Source: Nematostella vectensis
Lineage: Eukaryota; Cnidaria; Anthozoa; Actiniaria; Edwardsiidae
Assembly (NCBI RefSeq): GCF_932526225.1
Contig: NC_064038.1
Span: 8,989,070-9,053,069, forward strand
Direction: 5' to 3'
Length of the DNA stretch: 64,000 nt
The notes beneath the pieces are model-generated. The model was not told where the DNA came from. It was given only the letters and a program-made list of their open reading frames with translations, and made no database searches. Each line of letters opens with the position of its first letter. Position 1 is the first letter of the stretch. Of the stretch, positions 25,701 through 35,896 are shown in pieces. The position numbers and the translations under genes are program-made.

Positions 25701-28129
25701 ACTTTAGACATTGAAAAGACATAAGAACAAGTACAGTAGGTACAGAATTAAAGTTCTGGTAGCATAGAATACAGAGCACAAATCGAATAATTTCTACCAA
25801 ACATACAGAGCATGAAAATTTTATGCATTGAATCTACTGATAAAAACTAATATTTGCTTGTTTTTTTTTCCTATAGACATCTTGATAATACCCTGGGTAT
25901 CAGAGGCTGCAAACTTCACTACCAAAGAGTCAAGCTTGGAGACTGTTACCCAGGGTACTCGTATATAAGTACTTGTTATTCTAAAGGAACTTACTAAATG
26001 TGTCAATGGTATGATTTCTGTAAGTGACTTTGCTCTTAATTGCTTCATTAAAAGTTAGTGTCAAAATTAGAGCGTTGTTGACTGTAACCTCTGCTAATTC
26101 ACAGCATGCATTAATGGTGGCTACTTAAATATACCTCGACAGGAGTCAATGGCCTTTCAACGTCTGGATTCACATTTCCAACTTCTGCAAAAGCAATAGT
26201 TCAATATCAGCCCTACATCGGGAGCCCCTTTTCAAATCATATGATTCTGGTGGCATTGTACAATCACGGCTATAGGATAATTTGACTCTGAAATTAAGTC
26301 TAATGGCTTGTTAGTGTTGAATAAGCACATATTCCTACTTTGACTGGATGTATTTGCCTTGGTTTTTGCTCCTGCAGCGAGATAGGTCCGTACGTGCTTG
26401 CGACCTTTCAAATAATGCGCTGTGTAACCGCCGTCACCTGGTAAACCCAACCACCTCGGCCCCCATCGGAGCGTTTTTTCTCTTCCTATAGAATAACAGG
26501 GTAGGCAAAAGAAGCGCTTTACATTGTTCTCTCGTGTGCTTGTTTTCTTATCCCTTACTTGACAAGTTACTTAGAGGCAGTGATGATGGATCTGTCCTTA
26601 TCAAAACAAATCCAACCACCAATGTCCTCAGCTGGGACTGCTTTGGACTTTCACAAGGGAAATGTTCACAAAAGCGCAGAATATATTTGATAAAATGCTC
26701 TTCGCTGACTTTTTCTGGGCTTTCCTGTTAAATTTTATTGAGGGCTAGAATAAAACTTTGAATTTAACTATGAAATCAGTCTGATCTTTGTGAAATTGCA
26801 ATGGCTAATGTTAATGGCACGTGGTGTCGCAACGTGAGTGTGCCGAAGTCTAGTTAATGAATAACTTGACAATTGCTGGAGAAATGATATTTTTTGTGTT
26901 CCTGCACTTGCAACACATGTATTGAAATGAACACCATTGTGATCAATTTCCTCTAATCATCTCTGTCTTGAACAAGTATTTTTGCCTTTGGTGTTGAACT
27001 TAAAGGTTACAGGGTGCCTTGTATATGGTGATTGAAATAAGCCATAAAACATAAAGATCTGCCAGATAGTATAGACACATTAGGGTTTTTAAGGGATGTG
27101 ATTGGCTGAAAACAAGCGGGTTATTAAAACCCGTTAAAAAATAAAGCTATTCATCAAACCTAGAAACAAAAAGGAAAGGATTATCGTATTTCCCATTTAT
27201 TAAGCTTTACAACAACATATATCATGAGCATACTGTATTTGATTTAATCTGACGCGTGCACCAACATTTTTCCTAGACAAAACGAGCAGATGAAAGAACA
27301 ATGGAAAGAGCTTTTTTTGCCTACCCTGTTATTTTATAGTGGGGAAGAAAAATAACTTGCCACTGGGGGTCAAGGTGGTAGAGTTAACCAGGCCGCAAGC
27401 GCGTAGGAACATAGCTCGCTGCAGGAGCAAAACCAAGGCAAATACATCCAGTCAAAGTAGGAATATGTCGAATACATGCTTATTCAACACTAACAAGACA
27501 TACAGTAAGGCTTCATTTCGGAGTCTACAATATTTGCATTCAGGGAACCTAATATCTAAAGGTACATTATATAGGACATACAATTGGTTTTACTATTCGG
27601 CTTTTATGACCATATATTCATAAAAAGCACCTTTACAATAGATAAGAATGACATGGCTCACACTACAAGTCTAAAGAGAATCACTTTTTTAAGCAATAAC
27701 AATCATGCAGCTAGAATGTTGGTTTCCTCAACCACTTCAATGGTAGCATCATAAAAGTCATCACTCAAATTACATAATAATCAGGCTAGAATTAAGAGTA
27801 TAAGCTTAAATACATAAAAAGTAAACAAAATTATTTCTTAACTTAACTTTTAGCTGTTAAATACACGCATCGCCACACTTTCTATGCTGTTGTTTTATAA
27901 TACCTGGGTTGTCTTCGGCTTCATAGAGGCTCAAAGGTCCTGCAAGGCTGGTAAACTTGTTATGGAACTCCTTCTACAGACACCAACACAGCAGACAAAT
28001 TGTTATTGTACAATGAAATACCACAACAACGTCAATAAAATGTCGGCGAAAGTCAAATCGAAATTCAGAAGTTACCGAGGTAAATGGCAGTTTGTCGAGT
28101 TGATAGATCCCTGAATTTTTAGTAGACAT
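3156..28129 (-). CDS. CCDC87: CCDC87-like coiled-coil protein, about 35 exons
   Basis: Homolog of coiled-coil domain-containing protein 87, tied to sperm function in vertebrates; biochemical role unknown. Exons in transcript order: 28129-28076, 27973-27904, 26184-26135, 25522-25409, 24736-24665, 24311-24283, 22974-22907, 22623-22542, 21754-21613, 20897-20814, 19607-19520, 19093-19051, 18628-18595, 17819-17765, 17641-17598, 16938-16892, 16641-16572, 14523-14470, 13401-13244, 13020-12996, 12886-12845, 12585-12484, 12091-12028, 11911-11811, 11106-10946, 9733-9694, 9611-9495, 9267-9039, 8046-7980, 7909-7621, 6956-6831, 4753-4639, 4169-4108, 3844-3764, 3320-3156. All junctions keep phase, giving 3144 nt and 1047 residues. 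Family landmarks in order: FHNKFTSLAGPLSLY near the N-terminus, EVYGEIIRTTSSDHL near 550, SDDYLKYLS near 660, RLERLWTLL near 875, ASDPNRFF near 940 and TEMLYWLHQERR near 1010. Human CCDC87 (recalled as about 850 residues) has each in the same order. Least certain are exon 1, exon 12 (GC donor) and the acceptor of exon 24. Confidence 0.85.
5070..6815. repeat. 19-bp minisatellite, split by a transposon
   Basis: Tandem units of two alternating kinds, CCCTGATGGGAGTACTAAG and CCTGATGGGAGAACCATTT, run at about 5070-5195 and 6289-6815. The two parts are separated by a DNA transposon at 5196-6288. The array fills most of CCDC87 intron 31 and begins roughly 20 nt downstream of that intron's donor (minus strand). 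Confidence 0.9.
5196..6288. mobile_element. non-autonomous DNA transposon with TGTACAGGACCC termini
   Basis: The left end begins TGTACAGGACCCGAAA and the right end is its inverted complement (ending GGGTCCTGTACA), giving terminal inverted repeats of about 16 bp. Both ends are flanked by GTAC (5192-5195 and 6289-6292), a 4-bp target duplication. The right subterminal part repeats a GGGATCGTTTCGGGTCC motif several times. No transposase frame is seen in its 1093 bp, so it is non-autonomous. Superfamily is uncertain. Confidence 0.75.
7621..8046 (-). CDS. CCDC87: tandemly duplicated exons 29 and 30 of CCDC87-like gene
   Basis: Exon 29 (7980-8046) and the start of exon 30 (7621-7909) are near copies. 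Both encode PSQ.MFLSGNK.LSMLSI, and the DNA similarity extends over about 60 bp of each, 130 bp apart. The short intron between them (7910-7979, 70 nt) has a GTAATG donor and a GTAGACAG acceptor. Exon 30 continues into a Ser/Lys-rich, probably disordered segment and ends at a GTAAGTC donor. Human CCDC87 has no clear counterpart of this insert. Confidence 0.75.
8057..8415. repeat. three tandem copies of a 120-bp unit
   Basis: Three direct copies starting near 8056, 8180 and 8299 share CACTCCATTA, a CATCTTATTTTA segment and an AACTGAGCTA segment. The spacing is 119-124 bp. They lie in the CCDC87 intron between exons 28 and 29. Confidence 0.85.
8572..8634. repeat. short foldback with GGGTAGTCTCCCTC arms
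   Basis: GGGTAGTCTCCCTC (8572-8585) is exactly reverse-complemented at 8621-8634 around a GC-rich 35-bp loop. It may be the remnant of a foldback MITE. No target duplication was resolved. Confidence 0.6.
10389..10496. repeat. foldback element, 24-bp arms
   Basis: GTACGGTTTTTATTCACGAG at the left is mirrored by CTCGTGAATAAAAACTGTAC-like sequence at the right (about 10473-10496). The loop contains repeated AACGAGTGAG motifs. It is a probable MITE remnant inside a CCDC87 intron. Confidence 0.6.
13711..14470. repeat. 45-bp minisatellite built from an exon end and its 5' splice site
   Basis: About 17 direct copies of a 45-bp unit, each holding on the minus strand CCACCACTGTTACAG|GTATGG. This is the same sequence as the end of CCDC87 exon 18 and its donor. 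The unit is a multiple of three and reads VWVHSRQVHLPPLLQ in the exon's frame. Variation between copies is mostly single substitutions. The plus strand is also open through much of the array, which is a consequence of the repeat and not evidence for a gene. Confidence 0.95.
14470..14523 (-). CDS. CCDC87: CCDC87-like exon 18, with repeated donors downstream
   Basis: The 54-nt exon has a TTTATTTCAG acceptor and encodes QGESQGEQQNDDLPPLLQ. The LPPLL motif lines up with LPPLLG in human CCDC87 as recalled. Its donor CAG|GTATGG is the first of a series. In-frame donors also occur at 14425, 14380, 14335 and 14290, so 0 to 4 extra 15-residue units could be included before a TAG in the fifth copy closes the frame. 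Confidence 0.85.
14782..15543 (-). mobile_element. internally deleted LINE (ORF1-like start joined to an ORF2 C-terminal remnant)
   Basis: On the minus strand the element has a short leader, an ATG-initiated coiled-coil ORF and then a degraded segment resembling the C-terminus of LINE polymerases (WVDLPTEL and a basic FQSALKRHLL stretch). It ends in a simple tail of repeated TTATTATGG. It is flanked by a 22-bp near-identical direct repeat (14760-14781 and 15544-15565, one mismatch) and sits inside a minisatellite. The lack of most of ORF2 suggests a non-autonomous derivative. Confidence 0.65.
15155..15475 (-). CDS. ORF1-like coiled-coil protein of a LINE derivative
   Basis: An intact 106-residue frame begins with ATG in the context CGCAAGATGGC. 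It is Glu/Lys-rich with heptad-like spacing across most of its length and ends in a short basic tail. Such coiled coils are usual in ORF1 proteins of non-LTR retrotransposons. No zinc knuckle or RRM is seen. It is probably not a host gene, as it lies inside a CCDC87 intron on an element with LINE-like ends. Confidence 0.55.
   Translation of the reverse strand: MASKEEMREILRDAIRPLELKADDLKSSVEHLNKKYDDILSQMGKINQMVQSHGSSIRKLEKELNEEKQRSNEALEKAEELAEYLRRDCLKIYQASPLTGTTPKKT
15544..16460. repeat. 19-bp minisatellite (CCCCTAGCTCCTGTGTCCA)
   Basis: About 47 direct copies of a 19-bp unit vary at a few sites (CTCC or CTTC; CACC or CAGC). Degenerate copies continue on the far side of the LINE insertion (about 14690-14781), so the array pre-dates the insertion. 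It lies in CCDC87 intron 17. Confidence 0.95.
18170..18470. repeat. 52-bp minisatellite in CCDC87 intron
   Basis: Direct copies carry AACAGTTTAGGGCAGTGAAG, then a GGAAATGGGTTAAACATCAC segment. Adjacent copies start 52 bp apart. Degenerate copies extend upstream to about 18020. Confidence 0.85.
18743..19013. mobile_element. MITE with AGGCCCTGTCACACG termini, TTA target duplication
   Basis: The left end AGGCCCTGTCACACG and the right end (inverse AGGCACTGTCACGCG) form imperfect terminal inverted repeats. TTA flanks both ends (18740-18742 and 19014-19016). The 271-bp body has no transposase. A 3-bp TTA duplication is typical of PIF/Harbinger elements, so a Harbinger-type MITE is inferred. Confidence 0.7.
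19051..19093 (-). CDS. CCDC87: CCDC87-like exon 12 with a probable GC donor
   Basis: The acceptor GTGTTTTCAG is strong. The only end that keeps the frame into exons 13-16 is AAAG|GCAAGG, a GC-AG type donor. The available GT donors in the neighbourhood put exon 13 out of frame at an immediate TGA. Skipping the exon leads to a stop in exon 16. The 14 residues encoded are polar and charged and have no clear human counterpart, so the exon rests on splice logic alone. Confidence 0.5.
19793..20432. mobile_element. 640-bp MITE with GGGCCTGTTTACATGGAG termini
   Basis: GGGCCTGTTTACATGGAGAT at the left is inverted at the right end (ATCTCCATGTAAACAGGCCC). TTA flanks both ends (19790-19792 and 20433-20435). 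Subterminal regions carry many AGGGTCACCCT palindromic motifs in both orientations. The 3-bp TTA duplication suggests PIF/Harbinger. No transposase is encoded. Confidence 0.8.
21175..21280 (-). repeat. degenerate tRNA-derived sequence
   Basis: On the minus strand GCGGGATAGCTCAATTGGAT resembles a tRNA 5' half with A box, and about 45 nt later AGAATTTGAACCTGG resembles a weak B box. The stem pairings are poor, so this is a tRNA pseudogene or SINE head and not a functional tRNA. Confidence 0.4.
21290..21610. repeat. degenerate minisatellite with GAGGTTAACC motifs
   Basis: Five to six diverged direct copies contain GGTTAAC, ATACAGAGGC or ATACAAAGGCC, and an AGAAC segment, spaced by about 55-65 bp. 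It abuts the donor side of CCDC87 exon 9. Confidence 0.7.
23178..23600 (+). pseudogene. decayed integrase C-terminal fragment of a Gypsy-type LTR retrotransposon
   Basis: The frame from 23178 contains motifs typical of the integrase C-terminal part of metazoan Ty3/Gypsy polyproteins: a VLPDVLH.VRSLL segment, a PHKRF motif, WLTVPGPV, and later (after a stop) ANPQYAHIRFPD. A stop codon near 23439 breaks it. No LTRs, reverse transcriptase or RNase H remain nearby. It lies in a CCDC87 intron. Confidence 0.7.
26308..27497. repeat. large imperfect inverted repeat, arms about 200-220 bp
   Basis: The left arm (about 26308-26530) and right arm (about 27297-27497) are reverse complements with indels. 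They share a TTGCTCCTGCAGCGAG region, a CATCCAGTCAAAGTAGG region and, at the inner edge, ACAGGGTAGGCAAAAGAAG. The spacer is about 770 bp. The inner ends could be the termini of a DNA transposon lying in a duplicated, inverted flank. Confidence 0.75.
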
Positions 28130-28236
28130 AGTTAAAGCTTGAATTCCAGACCCTGAATTCAAGTAATTTGAGGTAATCAGGACATTTTCGGATTTGGAAA
28201 TCTACCGCGCATAAATTTCCAAGTTCAACAAGAACT
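28130..28236. promoter_or_regulatory. possible bidirectional promoter interval
   Basis: About 107 bp separates the proposed CCDC87 start codon (minus, 28129) from a plus-strand ATG followed by a consensus donor (28237-28295). No TATA box is obvious. The inference depends on both weakly supported first exons. Confidence 0.25.
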
Positions 28237-28295
28237 ATGGCAACACTCGACCAAGAGACTGGGAAAAAGAAACCACAGGAATACCACCTCCACAG
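28237..28295 (+). CDS. candidate first exon of a plus-strand gene
   Basis: ATG begins a 59-nt frame encoding MATLDQETGKKKPQEYHLH plus two bases and ends at CACAG|GTAAGC. No in-frame partner exon was found before the LITAF-domain gene, and joining to that gene by upstream acceptors runs into stops. It could be a chance ATG with a donor. Confidence 0.25.
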
Positions 28296-28499
28296 GTAAG
28301 CTACAGTCAGAAAAGTCAATGAGTTTGGGAAACGAAAAAGAAAAAAGATAGAACAGAATATATCAGCAAATCGTTATCATTTACAAAAAAAAAAAACATA
28401 AATCTTTGCTAGCTGGATTAGTCAACTAGGTACGAGCTCAGGCCCTGACCAAGAACGGCATTACTTTGACCGTGATTGGAATGAAAACAGAAAATATTC

Positions 28500-28702
28500 A
28501 ACCAGAAAATATCCAACCCCTCCCCCCGCCCCCTATTGAGGGGGTCGGAGGAATGACCCCCCACCCCTCTGGAATTCCCAGCCCCCTGGAAAAAAAATAA
28601 TACAGTAACTGTTAAGGAAAAAGGGCATTTTACCCCCCCCCCCCCCCCCCGGAATTTTCAATCCCCTCAATGGGGGGGGGGGGAGGGGTATGAATATTTT
28701 CT
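28500..28702. repeat. foldback with C-rich and G-rich tracts
   Basis: CCAGAAAATATCCAACCCCT at the left is matched by the inverse of AGGGGTATGAATATTTTCTGG at the right. Long C and G runs (12 or more) lie inside, on both sides of the loop. It is a probable foldback MITE; the G runs could also form quadruplexes. Run lengths may be imprecise in the assembly. Confidence 0.65.
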
Positions 28703-30139
28703 GGAACTACACATTAGGAAAGCCATTATTTATCGAAGGGGAGGGCTGCTAAGTGAAATATTTGCGAGATTTTGTGCCTGGACAGGAGGGTGTATTTGTT
28801 ATTTTTTTTTTTGCGATTTTGTCTCTTTACTTGACTTTACTTAAATAGAAAATATATATATATATATTCAGCCTAGCGCGTGATTCGCCTGATTCAAGAA
28901 CGCTGTTTTGATAACGCACTGTGGAAGTTAATGAAATTCTCATTTCCATTCCATTACTAAAAAGGCATTATAATTCCACCTTGGGTTTATTAAACTTAGT
29001 TTTTTACCTCTACTACACAGCAAGCATAATAAAGGAATATGGCGTGCGGAGACAAGCTAGAGATTTCAATCTTGATCAGTTATTTTCCATCCATATGTTT
29101 AGGCGTTGATAAGATCGAACATACATCACTAAGCTCATCGGCCTTTAATTATATCTTGAGTTTTTCGCATCTCCCTCATACCGTTCGCTAACAATAACAC
29201 CGTTGGTTTTAATCGTCAGACACGAAAATACCACACCACACTGACTTATAATAAAGTCACACAAAAACAAACAAGAGAAATAAAAATTATCTCACGTTAT
29301 TTTTCAGCTAGTATAAACGAATGAAAAGCCGTGTGCACCTGCATGGCTAATGTGTTATGCGTTTGAGTAGGCACATGTACTTTCCCGTAAGCTTAATACG
29401 GTAAGCGGTGACTAAGGGCCGGCAAAAACCAGAACGATGCCACGCGCATGCGCTGATTAGCTCTTTGCAGGTGCGTTTGGTGAAATTCTTTTTTCCCCTC
29501 ATACTTGGAAATACGACAAACAAGAAGCGTAGATATCTCACGGAGATGACTGCATAATTCGCCCCATACAAAAAAATTGAATCATAAATAATTTTATTAA
29601 GCTAAAAACGCCAAAAGCGCTTGAGTGATAGAGATTGTCATTATTTTGTTCATTGTTCGAACGCTATTTTTGCTGTCAATTGGAGATATTGTTTAGCTTT
29701 TTTTAAAAAAAAAAAAAACAAAGAAGCGCATATAAATGCCATCAATCGCATACCTTTTATAACCGCCCGTCGGCAGAGACACGAATTATGATCACTTTAC
29801 GAGAAATCAGAGAACAAAATGCGGGCTAGTATAGTCATATGAATGAACAAATGTGATTGCAAAATAGGAAACTATCTTGGAAAGCACCAATAACATATAG
29901 GGGATCACTGTTGTTTGTATCAACCAATCAATATTTAAAAAGTAAACAACGGGCGCGAATTAAGCGCCTTTAAGAAGTGTATTTCGAATCCATAGTCATT
30001 AGAAAGTGTTTAATATTTATACGCTGAAAGCGACTTGTTCTTATTGTCAAGGGAGGAATTTGACATAGGCTTGCAAAGCGGGAATATCCCCAGACAGTCT
30101 GCTTTAACCTCGCTTGTCTGAATTCCCGCCGGTTACGAT
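28703..30139. other. intergenic region upstream of LITAF-domain gene
   Basis: No supported gene. AT-rich, with a short TA run near 28852-28866 and poly(A) near 29706-29718. The last 150 bp, with an AATTCCCGCC motif near 30120, should hold the LITAF-gene promoter and 5' UTR; no TATA box is evident. Confidence 0.5.
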
Positions 30140-33510
<3,371 letters not shown>

Positions 33511-35896
33511 GGACAGTTTCCCGGATGTGAAAGGAACATGAATGAATTTAGTTGTAATAATGGTGGCTTTTTACTTTTTTGACTTATTCGAATTTTATCA
33601 TCAATGCGCCCTGCTCTATGTGGTACAGTTTGAACTAAGTTAGGTCACACTACAGGATTGGCCGAGTGTCACTGGACGAGTCCAGGGGCTCTGTTACCCA
33701 GGGAAGGTGGGCCTATACATATTTCTAAATATATCAATCATTCAAAGCAACCATCAAACCTTGCGGTTGTTTAGACATTAGAGAGCTTAAGCAAGTCAAC
33801 ACGAACGGCATCAAAAACGGCGCGCGCTCTGACGAATTGTTGGAAAAACGGCGTTGACGTCCGTGACCGCGCGCGTAGAACGTAAAAATAGGGAAAATGC
33901 CGTTCTAGATTTCCTGTCACGGACGTCAACGCCGTTTTTCAGCAATTCGTGAGCGCGCGCGCCGTTTTTGATGCCGTTCGTGTTGACTTGCTTAAGCTCT
34001 CTATTATGCTTACAACACGGCAAAGGCTTTATGGAATTATAAATAGGAATGTTTTTATGGAATAATGGGACACAGCTTCACGAAAAGGGTGTATAAATGT
34101 TGCCTAAATACACAGTCGTATGTCAGTGTTTGATGGATCTTATTCAATATTCTGGCTCGAGATCTCGACTACCAGAGCGGTTTTTGGTTATCTAAATTAC
34201 TTTATAGCGATTCTCAATACATCGCGACCTTTCGCCTTGACCATTATAACGGTGATTTTGGTTAGTTCGTGGACGTCAATCATCCACGTTTCCATAACGA
34301 TCAAGGCAGAATTCATTTGTTTCGTGTATCGAAAGTTGTAGTCGACTTTACTCAGGGCCCGAGAGCCACATTTGACAACACAGTAAAGAAACGCAAAAGT
34401 TCAGTTCTCATAAAAGGGTAAAAAATATATTGCAAACCATTCAAGGTTCAAGTTTTGCCAGTCATCTCACAAAGAGAGCCTCGAAACTCTTCCTTCAAGA
34501 ATCGATCGCTGTCATGCAAGTCAACAAACAAGCGATGTATTGAGAATCGCTATAAGGTTATAGCATGGGTATTCTGGACTCTCTTTAGGCTCGACAGTCT
34601 GGCTAGCGAGCCAGAATCTCAAGCGCAAAAACAGTCCAGTTCTGACTAGGGTATTATATAATATTGGAATTTTTGGGCGGGGAATTTAGAGACTCGGATT
34701 TGTTTAAAAACGTTATGTCCTGTATACATACGATCTAAAGAGTTAGTAATATTTAAGATTACTTTTGTATTCAGTAGTTCACACCCTCCAAATTGCCCAG
34801 TTCGATACCAAGTGGCCCATCTTTTATTACAAAGTGAGAATACCGAATTCCAAAATGACACGGGCCCTAGGACACGATAAAATAATGGTTGAAGCATTTA
34901 AATAATAGTTATGTAAATTATGAGCAATGCATGATAAAATATATTATAAATGTAAGTTAACACAATAAAGTCATGTTTACAAATAGTTTGTACTTTATTG
35001 TAAACTATGTTCAGAATGCTCGCATGCATTTTTACAGACTTCGTAAGGAAACAAGGAGGAACAACTATTTGACATGAACATACACAAGAAACCATGATGT
35101 ATCATATTTCATGGTCTCTTGGCACACACAACACAATGGTGAGAGAAAGGATGGACCCGCAATACCCCCCCCCCCCCACTCCCCCACACTCCCCCATCTT
35201 TTTTGTGTGACATCTGAATCTGTGAAGCTATGTGTGACAAATTGTATGACATGTTGTGTGACATCTGATGCGGAGTAGACCCTGTTTTTCTTCTCGAACA
35301 AATTTGTCCTGAAATCGGCTGTTTAGCCAAGGTTCGCGTGCTGTTTTGCCCACATATTTAACTCACTTATTAGCTCTATTTCTCATCGAGTTTCTTAAAT
35401 GGCTTCTTAAATTCCTTAATAAGCAAGAGTTACAATCACAGCTGGAAAAAAACTATGAAAGATTTAAAATAAAAACACTCCTTTTCAATGCTTACAGTAG
35501 ATATAAAGCCGTATATAATTTTATATAATATTTAAACAAGCATTTTATACAAAAAAATTATCAAGCTACTATACTCAAATACTCATATACTACACTATCA
35601 CTTATACTACTACTATACCTATAATATTAAACCGGAAGTCTTTATAACAAACTGCAACACCCCCACAATATAATATCCCTATCCTAACACAACTTGAAGG
35701 TGTTTGATGCGCTGTATGGGTACTCTGTCGCAGAAAATGAAAGGGGTGTTTTTTTGTCAATGGAATACAATTTGAGTATAACATATTTGTTATAAAAATT
35801 ATTCCCCCAAAACAAAAAGTTGCTTTCCTGAACAGCCTTCTCGCAGTAAACAAAACCTTATAGTACACTACCACACTGATAGGATAGCACTAACTT
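33511..35896. other. convergent intergenic region between LITAF-domain gene and SHC
   Basis: Holds both 3' UTRs and a foldback MITE at 33781-34001. A minus-strand AATAAA at 34994-34999 is a possible distal SHC poly(A) signal. A C-rich run lies near 35165-35180. No other gene is supported. Confidence 0.5.
33781..34001. mobile_element. foldback MITE, GAGAGCTTAAGCAAG termini
   Basis: Arms of about 95 bp begin GAGAGCTTAAGCAAGTCAAC and end with the inverse. They are GC-rich and highly similar, flanking a short AT-rich loop. TA (or ATTA-like) sequence on both sides suggests a TA target as in Tc1/mariner-type elements, though the flank is partly palindromic so this is not settled. Confidence 0.8.
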
